Positions 46,270 through 54,983 of a stretch of 64,000 nucleotides of DNA are shown here, in pieces. The stretch's first letter is position 1. Every line of letters starts with the position of its first letter. The notes beneath the pieces are model-generated. The model did no database searches. It saw only the letters and a program-made list of their open reading frames with translations, and was not told the origin of the DNA. Made by a program: the position numbers and the translations under genes. This stretch comes from Croceibacterium_A sp035555595 (GTDB lineage: Bacteria > Pseudomonadota > Alphaproteobacteria > Sphingomonadales > Sphingomonadaceae): contig DATMGK010000054.1 of NCBI GenBank assembly GCA_035555595.1, forward strand, positions 1-64,000. The letters run 5' to 3'.

Positions 46270-47063
46270 CAGTTCCTCGGCGGTTCGGCAATCGGCTGCG
46301 TTCCATCGACCAGCCGGCCGACGGTCAGGGACTGGGCTTGTTCTGCCGTCCCCGGTGGGCGGTGATAGGCGCCGACTTCTCCCCTGTCAGGGATGAATGC
46401 CTCGCCCGTCACAGGGTTGGGATAGTGGAACGGCACGATGTAATAGGCCGGATAGGTCAGATAGACCGTGCTGGGCGGAAGATCCGGCGGCGGATCGAAC
46501 TTGTCGGGCCAGGTATTGTTGAGGGCGTTTTTGCCCCACCCCTCCCAACTGGTGTACATCGTGAAAGGTCCAGACAGGCGGCTGATCCGCCACACGCCGT
46601 CCGCGCCTTTTTCATAGGCGTTTTCGTATAGCGGCAGACCCCAGCCCCCGTTGCTCATCACATAGGCGCGGCTGCGGACCCAGCCGGTCTTACCGTCCGC
46701 CGAAATGTCGGGGATCGGCTGGAACTGCATGTGATTGGCCAGCACATTGGGCTTCGCGCCGTCAGGACCGAAAGCCGTCTGCATATATTCCAGCACGCGA
46801 TGCTTGCCCAGGAACAGGCCCTTGCCGCCGATCTCCAGCGTCGCATCATCGGTGAACAGTTCCGAAAGCTGGGTCCACTGGCCCTTGTCGACGAAGTAGC
46901 CATAGGTGCGCTGTAGCCGCTCTATGGCGTTCATGTCCTCGAGCCGCGTGATCCGCGCGTCCAGTTCAGCCAGTTCCTCCGCACTTTGCGCGAAGGAGGG
47001 GATTGAGGCGGTGGCGGCGACGGTGGCAAGCAGAGCCGCTGCGAAAGCTAGTCCGTTTCTCAT
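46269..47063 (-). CDS. Exported SnoaL/NTF2-like protein
   Basis: 264 residues. A signal peptide ends at 'IPSFAQ', then a short helical segment (ELAELDARITRLED), a SnoaL-like cone fold from about 45 to 165 ('TYGYFVDKGQWTQLSELF', 'LGKHRVLEYMQTAF') and a proline-rich tail (residues 175-264) ending in 'IAEPPRN'. SnoaL-like folds host cyclases, isomerases and dehydratases as well as non-enzymatic binders. No function can be assigned. The tail shares 'YPAYYIVPF..PVTGE' wording with the neighbouring two-domain protein. Overlaps neighbours on both sides, so it is co-translated with the PQQ dehydrogenase. Confidence 0.78.
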   Translation of the reverse strand: MRNGLAFAAALLATVAATASIPSFAQSAEELAELDARITRLEDMNAIERLQRTYGYFVDKGQWTQLSELFTDDATLEIGGKGLFLGKHRVLEYMQTAFGPDGAKPNVLANHMQFQPIPDISADGKTGWVRSRAYVMSNGGWGLPLYENAYEKGADGVWRISRLSGPFTMYTSWEGWGKNALNNTWPDKFDPPPDLPPSTVYLTYPAYYIVPFHYPNPVTGEAFIPDRGEVGAYHRPPGTAEQAQSLTVGRLVDGTQPIAEPPRN

Positions 47064-48385
47064 TGACGCCCCACCACGTTGTCGGCCGGCTGCGGAATGT
47101 CTTTCAGCGACTGGCCAGTTACCGGATGATCGAAGCTGAACGGCGGGATGTAGGCTGCCGGATAGGATCGATAGAGTTCCGTAGGCGGCTTGTCCGGCGG
47201 GAACAGCGCGCTCTGCCCGTCCATCGGCAGGGCGCCGCGCGCGAAACCCACGTCATAATCCGTCTGCGCGGTTACGTAGAAATGCAGGCTGTCGAACTTC
47301 CACGCGCTGCCTTCCTTCACATAGCGGTTTTCGTAGATGCCAACGCCCCACACACCGTTCGCCCCGGGCTCGGAAAGCATGACCATGCCCTGCCAGCGGC
47401 CAGTGGCCGTCCTGCCATCAGGCGCGACGACCACGATCGGCTGCAGCATCATGTGGTTGTTCAGATAGCCACGTCCCAGCCCCTGCGGCCCGAACAGCAG
47501 CATGGACCGGCGGATGCGGTCGCGGCCGATGTAAACGCCATGCTGGCCGTATTCGAAGCTGCCGCCACTCGCGAACAATTCGGATGCGCGATCCCACAGG
47601 CCCTTGTCGAAATAGAACCCGAACATCGCGGTCAGGTTTTCGATCTCCGCCTGATCTTCCAGCCGCGCCACGCGATTTTCGTAAGGGGCCAGCGCACCGC
47701 CCACTGCGCGAACGCGCGGGCGAACCTCGGCATGGAACGGCGGCACGTTCGTTTCCGGGAATGGGCGGTAATCGGCGGTGGAAGGCCGGTCCGGCGCGAA
47801 ATTCACTGAGGCGTCGCTCCGCGCGACGCCTTCACCTGGCTGCAACCGGGCCCAACCCTTCTCGTAAGGGACCACGAAGTTGACGTAGAGGTGCAGGGCC
47901 TTGATCTTCCAGACCCCGCCTTCCTTCACATAAGTATTCTCGTAAATGCCGTCGCGCCATTCGGCGTGCTTCTTGTACTGGCCCAGCATTCCCTGATCGC
48001 GCCAGCGGGCGCTGGCGCTCATGCCGTCAGCGGCGACCGTGACCGCGGGTTGCAGCGTGATCCATTCATTGAGCTGACCGTAGATCAGCCCTTCCTGCCC
48101 GCCGTGCAACCGGCGCAGATATTCCGCGATGCGCGCCTTCTGATAGACGCCGTCCAGCCCGATTTCGATCGTGCCGTCATCGGCAAACAGGGCGGCCGCC
48201 TGATCCCACAGGCCGCGATCGACGTAATAGCCGAAGGCGCGCTGCAGCTTCAGCACAGCCCGCGTACCTTCCAGCCGTTCGACCCGCAGGGTGAGTTCAG
48301 AAACGCCGGCATCGGCCCTTTGCGCCAGTGCAGGAACCGGCGCGGCCAGCAGGACCGCCGCCAGCAAGGCGGCTCGCAGTGTCAT
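47060..48385 (-). CDS. Exported protein with two SnoaL-like domains
   Basis: 441 residues. A signal peptide (LLAAVLLAAPVPALAQ) precedes two homologous SnoaL modules: about 35-180 ('RVERLEGTRAVLKLQRAFGY') and about 238-385 ('RVARLEDQAEIENLTAMFGF'). Both contain a G(Y/F)Y(V/F)D(R/K)GLWD motif and 'IYEN-YVKEG-WK', showing an internal duplication. The end 'YIPPFSFDHPVTGQ' matches the tail of the single-domain neighbour. ATG 48385 has GAGGGG ahead; the frame is open to 48472. First gene of the three-gene SnoaL-SnoaL-PQQ dehydrogenase operon. Confidence 0.78.
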   Translation of the reverse strand: MTLRAALLAAVLLAAPVPALAQRADAGVSELTLRVERLEGTRAVLKLQRAFGYYVDRGLWDQAAALFADDGTIEIGLDGVYQKARIAEYLRRLHGGQEGLIYGQLNEWITLQPAVTVAADGMSASARWRDQGMLGQYKKHAEWRDGIYENTYVKEGGVWKIKALHLYVNFVVPYEKGWARLQPGEGVARSDASVNFAPDRPSTADYRPFPETNVPPFHAEVRPRVRAVGGALAPYENRVARLEDQAEIENLTAMFGFYFDKGLWDRASELFASGGSFEYGQHGVYIGRDRIRRSMLLFGPQGLGRGYLNNHMMLQPIVVVAPDGRTATGRWQGMVMLSEPGANGVWGVGIYENRYVKEGSAWKFDSLHFYVTAQTDYDVGFARGALPMDGQSALFPPDKPPTELYRSYPAAYIPPFSFDHPVTGQSLKDIPQPADNVVGRQ

Positions 48386-48526
48386 TCGATTGTCCCCTCT
48401 TCCCACGTCGTCGTGCGATTTGCGCCCATGATAGAGCGCGACGCGGCGGTGAGAAGCCCCAATCGAAATCAATCGATTGCCATTGTGAAGGACCAGCGGC
48501 CACCGGAAGCCGCCCCGTCCCCGCCA

Positions 48527-49453
48527 TCAGGTGGCGATGCCGATCGTACTGGTCGCGGTGTAACCATCCGTCACCGATCCGGCCATGGTCAGCGTCATCA
48601 CCGCCATCTGCGCCGCCGTGTTGTCGGCGAATATGCCGTCACTGGCCAGCGAAACCCGATTATAGGCCGAAACGCTCGCCTGATAGGCGCTGGTGGCATA
48701 GACTTCCGCGCATTGCGCCTGCGGCATTGCGAATTGCGAGATGAGCACGGCGTAACGGCCCGATGTCGCATTCGTCTGGCTGGAGAACACCTCGAAATGG
48801 ATGTGCGGCCAGCGGCCTGAATAGCAGCCCGGAAACACGGTGGTGAAAGTCACCTGCCCGTTGGCGTCCGTCACCTGAACGCCGCGCAGATAGCTTTCGG
48901 TGGGCAGGTTATAGAGCGAATAGGCGCCATCCTTGTCACACTGCCAGATATAGACGGCGTATCCCTGCAGCGGTGTGCAGCCATTGTTGGCATCGACCAG
49001 CGTCAGCGTCAGCCGCGTCTCCACGCCGGTAGCGACCGTGGTGGACGATCCGACGAAGCTGGACCGGATATCGCTGCGGACGACGCCCAGCGAAGTCAGC
49101 GCGTTGGAAGTGATACCGGCGGAACTGTTGGTCCCGTCGCCGGGATAGGGGCCATTTGTCTCGCTGGCCGGAACGGTGCACGCCGCGGTCGAACCCGGGG
49201 ATGGCGTGGGGGTCGCGCTTGACGATGGGGTGGGGGTCGGTGTGACGGTTCCGCTCCCACTGCCCGACGAGGACGAGGATGGCGAACCGCCTCCACCGCA
49301 GCCAGCCAGAAGGGCGCCGCCGCCCACGCTGCCAAGCCATGCCAGCGCCCGCCGCCGGCCCAGCCGCAAATGGTCAATACGTTCGATATCTTCGAGAAGC
49401 CCGTGCCCATGTGAGGCGGGTGAATTGGATGAGGTAGTGGTCAAGCCCTTCAC
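48527..49453 (-). CDS. Exported intradiol ring-cleavage dioxygenase-like lipoprotein
   Basis: 308 residues. A twin-arginine-like stretch 'LGRRRALAWLGSVGGG' runs into a lipobox LLAGC (Cys52), then a Ser/Thr/Pro linker (57-88) and an intradiol dioxygenase domain. Fe(III) ligands can be matched: a tyrosine in 'DKDGAYSLYN' (178 or 181), Tyr211 in 'FPGCYSGRWPHIHF', His217 and His219. Catechol or protocatechuate dioxygenases of this fold are usually cytoplasmic; this one should be tethered outside the cytoplasm. The substrate may be a catechol, but an unusual ring is possible. GTG start at 49453 with a weak ribosome site. Confidence 0.83.
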   Translation of the reverse strand: MKGLTTTSSNSPASHGHGLLEDIERIDHLRLGRRRALAWLGSVGGGALLAGCGGGGSPSSSSSGSGSGTVTPTPTPSSSATPTPSPGSTAACTVPASETNGPYPGDGTNSSAGITSNALTSLGVVRSDIRSSFVGSSTTVATGVETRLTLTLVDANNGCTPLQGYAVYIWQCDKDGAYSLYNLPTESYLRGVQVTDANGQVTFTTVFPGCYSGRWPHIHFEVFSSQTNATSGRYAVLISQFAMPQAQCAEVYATSAYQASVSAYNRVSLASDGIFADNTAAQMAVMTLTMAGSVTDGYTATSTIGIAT

Positions 49454-49551
49454 TCCACAAATGAAGGACGCCGCCCTGTGCGCTTACACTTATGGCAGCA
49501 TCCGCCTCCCTCAACGCTGCCCGCAAACAATTCCTTCGCAGCGTTCTCTTA

Positions 49552-51153
49552 CTACGCCTGAAACCGCCGAAGGCTTCCGCCGTCCGCTATCACCTCGCGG
49601 GCGCAATTGTGGCCCGGTGCGCCAGTTACTCCGCCGCCGGGATGGGTGCCTGCACCACACATGTAGAGTCCGCCGACAGGGCCGCGATAGCTGCCGTGGC
49701 CAAGCATCGGGCGGGCAGACCACAACTGATCCGGCGTCATCCGGCCATGCATGATATCGCCACCGGCAAGGCCAAACTTGCGCTCCAGCCCCTTGGGCGA
49801 AAGCACCTGCCGTCCGATGATCGAGGCGCGGAATCCGGGGGCATGGGCTTCCACCGTGTCGATCACCGTGTCGGCAGCCGCATCCTCTTCCGCATCCCAG
49901 TCACGCCCGTCCGGCAGTTCGGGCGCGAACTGCTGGCAGAACAGGCTGGCGACATGCAGGCCCGGTGGCGCAAGGCTGTCATCCACGGTGGAGGGGATCA
50001 GCATCTCAACGATCGGTTGCCTTGACCAGCCGTGCCGCTTCGCATCGATGAAGGCACGATCCATGTAATCCAGCGTCGGGGCGATGATGATGCCGGATTG
50101 ATGGTGCTCCCCCGGCTCGGGCAGGCAATTGAAGCGCGGCAACTCGCTGAGCGCCACATTCATTCGAAAGGTGCCCGAACCGGCCTGATAGCCCTTCATC
50201 CGGCGGCGAAATCCGGCAGGTAGATCGGATTCAGCGAACATCCGGTCATAGAGTATCTTCGGCCCGACATTGGCGATGACCCGCAAGGCGGCGATCTCCT
50301 CCCCGCTCTCCAGCCGGACGCCAGCAACCCGGCCGCCATCGACCAGCACCCGCTCCACCGGGCTTTCCAGGCTGATTTCCACACCCGCATCGCGGCAGAC
50401 CCCTGCCATGATCTGCGTGATCGCCCCCATGCCGCCGACGACGTGCCCCCACGCGCCTTTCCTGCCGTTCACCTCGCCAAAGACGTGGTGCAACAGAACA
50501 TAGGCCGATCCGGGGGTGTCCGGGCTGGCATAATTGCCCACCACCGCATCGAAACCGAAGGCCGCCTTCACCGCTTCGCTTTCGAACCACTGGCCCAGGA
50601 AGCTGGTGGCGGAACCTGCGAACAAGCCCAACAGGTCGCGCTTCTGTTCCACGCTGAACCGCGCCGCGCCCCGGCTCTGTAGTGCACCCTCGATCAATGT
50701 ACGCCAGCCCTCGCCCACATTCGGCGGCGCCTTGAGCGCGAGATCGCGCAGCACATCAGCCACCGCCTCCAGCGCCTCGTAATAGCCGGGCAACGCTTCC
50801 GCATCGCGTGTGGAAAACCTGCGGAACTCCTCCTGCGTGCGTTCCAGCCCACCCCCCAGCTTCAGGTAGCCGCCATCAGGTTGCGGCAGGAAGTTTGAAA
50901 TCGGCCGCTCAATCACGCGATAGCCGCGATCCGCCAGCCGCATGTCCGCGATCACTTTGGGCTGAAGCAGGCTGACGGTGTAGCTGGCGACGGAATTGCG
51001 GAAACCGGGGTGGAATTCCTCCGTCACCGCCGCGCCGCCCACGATGTCACGCCGTTCCAGCACGCGCACCTTCAGCCCCGCCCGGGCGAGGTAGAAAGCG
51101 CAGACGAGGCCGTTGTGCCCCGCGCCGATGATGATCGCGTCGTATCGCGTCAT
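49552..51153 (-). CDS. Phytoene-dehydrogenase-like FAD oxidoreductase
   Basis: 533 residues. The dinucleotide-binding motif 'DAIIIGAGHNGLVCAFYLARAG' (residues 5-26 in part) and the second 'DIVGGAA' fix FAD; the C-terminal 'GLYMCGAGTHPGGGVTGAPG' is the CrtI/PYROXD2 signature. CrtI-type enzymes desaturate or isomerise carotenoids, but PYROXD2-like ones in catabolic regions have unknown substrates. No signal peptide is seen, so it should be cytoplasmic, unlike its neighbours. Divergent from the carotenoid oxygenase with a 134-base gap. Confidence 0.85.
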   Translation of the reverse strand: MTRYDAIIIGAGHNGLVCAFYLARAGLKVRVLERRDIVGGAAVTEEFHPGFRNSVASYTVSLLQPKVIADMRLADRGYRVIERPISNFLPQPDGGYLKLGGGLERTQEEFRRFSTRDAEALPGYYEALEAVADVLRDLALKAPPNVGEGWRTLIEGALQSRGAARFSVEQKRDLLGLFAGSATSFLGQWFESEAVKAAFGFDAVVGNYASPDTPGSAYVLLHHVFGEVNGRKGAWGHVVGGMGAITQIMAGVCRDAGVEISLESPVERVLVDGGRVAGVRLESGEEIAALRVIANVGPKILYDRMFAESDLPAGFRRRMKGYQAGSGTFRMNVALSELPRFNCLPEPGEHHQSGIIIAPTLDYMDRAFIDAKRHGWSRQPIVEMLIPSTVDDSLAPPGLHVASLFCQQFAPELPDGRDWDAEEDAAADTVIDTVEAHAPGFRASIIGRQVLSPKGLERKFGLAGGDIMHGRMTPDQLWSARPMLGHGSYRGPVGGLYMCGAGTHPGGGVTGAPGHNCAREVIADGGSLRRFQA

Positions 51154-51287
51154 TCCGACATCCTAGAGCAGCGGGGGAAGCCGGGAAATGGCGATCGCAT
51201 GAACCCGCCCCATCCCGGGAATCGGTTGTCAAACCTGCGGCCACCGATAATCTGGCGCGATAAGCATAAGACAGGAGAGGCAGGCCA

Positions 51288-52892
51288 ATGGCCGATGGGC
51301 AGGGAAAGGCGCCCGGCGCGACCGATATGGGTCGGCGCGGGTTTCTGGGGGCAGCGGCGTCACTCGGCACCGGTGCGGCGATAGCCGGTCTGGCGACGCC
51401 CGCCATGGCCCGCGCGGCAGAAGGTTCAGCGCCGCAGGGTCCCGCGCCGCAAGTTGATTTCCCGGATGCGGGCAACCTGTTCGGTGGCGGCGGTCCGCTG
51501 GCGAATAACCGCGCCGAAATCGACCTGTTCGATTGCGAAGTCGAAGGGCAACTGCCGGCCGGTCTGGACGGCGTGTTCTACCGCGTGGGTCCAGACCCGC
51601 AGTATCCCAAGCCGCCGGAACATGCCTCTGACATCATGTTCGATGGCGAAGGCCACGTGTCGATGTTCCGCATCAGGGACGGACACGTCGATTACCGCAC
51701 CCGCTATGCCAAAACCCAGCGCTGGAAAGCCCAGCACGCCGCACGCCGGTCACTGTTTGGCATGTATCGCAATCCCTTCACCGACGATCCCAGTGTCGAA
51801 GGGCTGAGCCGCGGCACCGCCAACACCCAGCTGTTCCTGCATCACGGCAAGCTGCTGGTGTTCAAGGAAGACAGCCCGCCCGTCTACATGGACCCGCTGA
51901 CGCTGGAGACGCTGGACGATTACTACACCTTCGGCGGCAAGTTGCAGAGCCAGACGCATACCGCCCATCCGAAGATCGATCCGCTGACCGGCGAATACAT
52001 CAGCTTCGGCTATGAAGCGAACGGGCTGCTGTCGAAGGACCTCTTCGTATTCTCCGCCGACAAGGACGGGAACGTGAACTGGTCGGTCACCGTGCAGGCC
52101 CCCTATGCCGGAATGATGCACGATTTCGTCGTCACCCAGCGCCATATCGTGCTCTATCTGACCAATATGGTGTCGGATATGGACCGCATCCGCGCGGGCG
52201 GCGTCCATTTCTCCTACGATTCCAAGACGCCCTGTTACATGGGCGTGATGCGCCGGGGCGGTGACGGGAAGGACCTGCGCTGGTTCACCGGGCAGAACCT
52301 GTTCTGCACCCACGCGATGGGCGGCTGGTCCGATGGGGACAAGGTGATCGTCGATTGGGACGGGGGCGAAGGCAACCAGTTCCCGTTCTTCCCCAGCCTG
52401 CATGAACCGTTCGATCCGGCGAAATCGACCGGATATATCCGTCGCTTCACCATCGATCTCTCCAGCCGCAGCAACGACCGTTATCAGACAGAAACGCTGT
52501 TTCCCGAAGTCACCGGCATGCTGGCGCGGCAGGACGACCGCTTCCACACCCTGCCCTATCGCTACGGCTATCTGAACGGCTTTGGCGCGCAGGGCGGCTG
52601 GTGGATCATCGACCATCAGGAAAAGAAGACGCAGCTCGTCTCCGTGCCTGATTACTCGCTGTCGGAAATGACCTTCGTGCCCCGGAAAAAAGATGCGGAG
52701 GAAGGCGACGGATACCTGATCGGCATCGGCAGCAGCGTAAAGGAAAGCGGCCGGTCCGACCTGATCCTGATCGACACGAAAGATCCCGGTGCCGGGCCGG
52801 TCGCACGGGTGAAAATGCCGTTCAAATGCGTGGGGCAGGTCCACGGTTTCTGGGCGGACGCGAGCGACATTCCCGGGGCCAGTGCTGCGTGA
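51288..52892 (+). CDS. Tat-exported carotenoid-oxygenase family dioxygenase
   Basis: 534 residues. A twin-arginine signal 'MGRRGFLGAAASLGTGAAIAG' (14-34) precedes a seven-bladed propeller. The four Fe(II) histidines are at His227 (TAHPK), His278 (MMHDF), His342 (CTHAMGG) and His519 (GQVHGFW). The family cleaves C=C bonds in carotenoids, stilbenes (lignostilbene dioxygenase) or isoeugenol-like phenylpropenes. Export by Tat, with iron loaded before export, is unusual for this family. AGGAGA lies 10 bases before the ATG. It overlaps the next PQQ dehydrogenase (GTGA), so both act together. Confidence 0.88.
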   Translation: MADGQGKAPGATDMGRRGFLGAAASLGTGAAIAGLATPAMARAAEGSAPQGPAPQVDFPDAGNLFGGGGPLANNRAEIDLFDCEVEGQLPAGLDGVFYRVGPDPQYPKPPEHASDIMFDGEGHVSMFRIRDGHVDYRTRYAKTQRWKAQHAARRSLFGMYRNPFTDDPSVEGLSRGTANTQLFLHHGKLLVFKEDSPPVYMDPLTLETLDDYYTFGGKLQSQTHTAHPKIDPLTGEYISFGYEANGLLSKDLFVFSADKDGNVNWSVTVQAPYAGMMHDFVVTQRHIVLYLTNMVSDMDRIRAGGVHFSYDSKTPCYMGVMRRGGDGKDLRWFTGQNLFCTHAMGGWSDGDKVIVDWDGGEGNQFPFFPSLHEPFDPAKSTGYIRRFTIDLSSRSNDRYQTETLFPEVTGMLARQDDRFHTLPYRYGYLNGFGAQGGWWIIDHQEKKTQLVSVPDYSLSEMTFVPRKKDAEEGDGYLIGIGSSVKESGRSDLILIDTKDPGAGPVARVKMPFKCVGQVHGFWADASDIPGASAA

Positions 52893-54964
52893 GGGGGGCT
52901 GGCTGGCGCGCCGCCATCGCGTCTGTCGCGCTGATCTCGCTATGCGGCGCGGCAGACCGTCCCGCATGGGTGGACGATGCGCGGCTGGGCAATGCCGATG
53001 CGGAACCCGGCCAGTGGATGAGCACCGGGCGCACGTGGGACGAACAGCGGTTCAGCCCGCTGACGCAGATAAACGACGGCAACGTCGGCCAGCTAGGTCT
53101 GGCATGGTATGCCGACATCAATACCGAACGCGGGATGGAGGCCAGCCCGCTGGCGATCGACGGCGTGCTCTACAACGTGCAGCCGTGGAACATCGTCACC
53201 GCCTATGACGGCAAGACTGGCCGCGTGCTGTGGACCTATGATCCGCAAGTGCCGCTGAAATATGGGCGCATGGCCTGCTGCGACATCGTCTCTCGCGGAC
53301 TGGCCGCATGGGAAGGCAAAATCTACGTCGCCACGCTGGACGGGCGGCTGATCGCGCTGGATGCCGCCAGCGGCAAGCCGCTGTGGTCCACGCTGACGGT
53401 GGACCCGACGAAAAGCTACACCATCACCGGCGCGCCGCGCGTGTTCGACGGCAAGGTGGTAATCGGCAACGGCGGCGCGGAACTGGGCGTGCGCGGCTAT
53501 ACCAGCGCCTATGAAGCGGCGACCGGCGAATTGCTGTGGCGTTTCCACACGGTGCCCGGCGATCCAGCGGAAGGGTTTGAAAACGCGGCCATGGAAATGG
53601 CGGCGAAGACGTGGACCGGCGAATGGTGGAAAGCGGGCGGCGGCGGAACGGTGTGGGACAGCCTGTCCTACGACCCGGAACTGAACCTGCTTTACATCGG
53701 CACCGGCAACGGATCGCCATGGTCACAGAAATGGCGCAGCCCCGGCGGCGGGGACAATCTGTTCCTGGCCTCCATCGTCGCGCTCGATGCCGATACCGGG
53801 GAATACCGCTGGCACTACCAGACCGTGCCGGGGGAGGAGTGGGATTATACCGCCACCCAGCAGATGATTCTGGCCGACATCGGCATCGATGGACGGCAGC
53901 GCAAGGTGCTAATGCAGGCGCCGAAGAACGGGTTCTTCTATGTGCTCGACCGCGAGACGGGAGAGCTGATTTCCGCCGAAAAGTTCGTACCGGTGAACTG
54001 GGCCAGCCGGATCGACATGGAGAGCGGCAGGCCGGTGGAAAATCCCGGCGTCCGTTATGGCACCACGCCGATCATGGTTTCGCCGGGTGCAGGTGGTGGC
54101 CACAACTGGAACCCGATGGCCTACAGCCCGCTGACACGGCTGGTCTATTTGCCGGTGACCGAAACCTACATGGCTTATGGCGCGGCAGAGAGCTTCGAGC
54201 CGGGCAGCGGTAGTCTGGGCACCAGTTTCACCGGCTTCGATGCGGAGCGAAAGGCTATCGCGGAATATTCCGACGCGCATTCAAAAGGCTGGCTGTCCGC
54301 TTGGGACCCCGTGCGCCAGCGCGAAGTATGGCGCGTCCCCTCTCCCCAGAAGGGCAGCGGGGGCGTGCTCGTGACGGCCGGCAATCTGGTGTTCGAAGGG
54401 ACCATCGGCACCACCTTCGCCGCCTATCGCGCCGATACCGGGCAGAAGGTCTGGGAAATGCCGGTGCAGCAGGTGCCGATCGCGGCGCCGATCACTTATA
54501 CGGTGGATGGCGAACAATATATCGCCGTGAACGCCGGTTGGGGCGGCGGGCTCGCGCATGTGGAACGGTCCAACTACACGCAGTTGTTCCTGTCACGCCC
54601 GCGCCTGCTGGTGTTCAAGCTGGGCGGCACGGCAAAGCTGCCGCCGATGCCCGCTGCTTCTATGGAGGTGCCGGAACTGGCCGCACCCCCCGCCCTGTCC
54701 GGAACAGCCGCGCAAGTGGCGCAAGGCGAAGCGCTTTATGCCGCGAATTGCGCGCTATGCCACGGCGCGGGCGCACGCGGAGGAGTGAAAGACCTGCGCC
54801 ACATGTCGCCGGAAACCCATTCCGCCTTCGCCGACATCGTGCTGCGCGGGACGCGTGAACGCAGCGGCATGGCCAGCTTCGCCGACCTGCTTTCCGAAAG
54901 CGAAGCGGAGGCGATCCACCATTATCTGATTGCAAGAGCCAACGCCGATTGGGACAGCCGGTGA
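52889..54964 (+). CDS. Quinohemoprotein (PQQ + cytochrome c) alcohol dehydrogenase, copy 2
   Basis: 691 residues from GTG 52889, which overlaps the upstream stop by 4 bases; a hydrophobic signal (IASVALISLCGA) follows. Propeller features mirror copy 1: 'RFSPLTQINDGNVGQLGLAW', 'RMACCDIV' disulfide, 'IGTGNGSPW' and 'VPGEEWDYTATQQM' with the catalytic aspartate and no extra lanthanide-type Asp. The cytochrome c domain has CALCH and 'GMASFADLL'. It would oxidise the product of the co-encoded dioxygenase, or a related alcohol or aldehyde, and pass electrons to the respiratory chain. A SnoaL gene follows after 19 bases. Confidence 0.92.
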   Translation: MRGAGWRAAIASVALISLCGAADRPAWVDDARLGNADAEPGQWMSTGRTWDEQRFSPLTQINDGNVGQLGLAWYADINTERGMEASPLAIDGVLYNVQPWNIVTAYDGKTGRVLWTYDPQVPLKYGRMACCDIVSRGLAAWEGKIYVATLDGRLIALDAASGKPLWSTLTVDPTKSYTITGAPRVFDGKVVIGNGGAELGVRGYTSAYEAATGELLWRFHTVPGDPAEGFENAAMEMAAKTWTGEWWKAGGGGTVWDSLSYDPELNLLYIGTGNGSPWSQKWRSPGGGDNLFLASIVALDADTGEYRWHYQTVPGEEWDYTATQQMILADIGIDGRQRKVLMQAPKNGFFYVLDRETGELISAEKFVPVNWASRIDMESGRPVENPGVRYGTTPIMVSPGAGGGHNWNPMAYSPLTRLVYLPVTETYMAYGAAESFEPGSGSLGTSFTGFDAERKAIAEYSDAHSKGWLSAWDPVRQREVWRVPSPQKGSGGVLVTAGNLVFEGTIGTTFAAYRADTGQKVWEMPVQQVPIAAPITYTVDGEQYIAVNAGWGGGLAHVERSNYTQLFLSRPRLLVFKLGGTAKLPPMPAASMEVPELAAPPALSGTAAQVAQGEALYAANCALCHGAGARGGVKDLRHMSPETHSAFADIVLRGTRERSGMASFADLLSESEAEAIHHYLIARANADWDSR

Positions 54965-54983
54965 GAACGAGAGGAAGAACAAG

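Noticed and set aside
44602..46365. A 587-codon open frame on the plus strand
   Set aside because: Antisense to the first PQQ dehydrogenase, whose motifs are intact; no family resemblance.
49552..51153. Carotenoid biosynthesis (crtI) as the role of the flavoprotein
   Set aside because: No crtB, crtE or crtY genes nearby, and the neighbourhood is catabolic; the PYROXD2-like subgroup is a better description.
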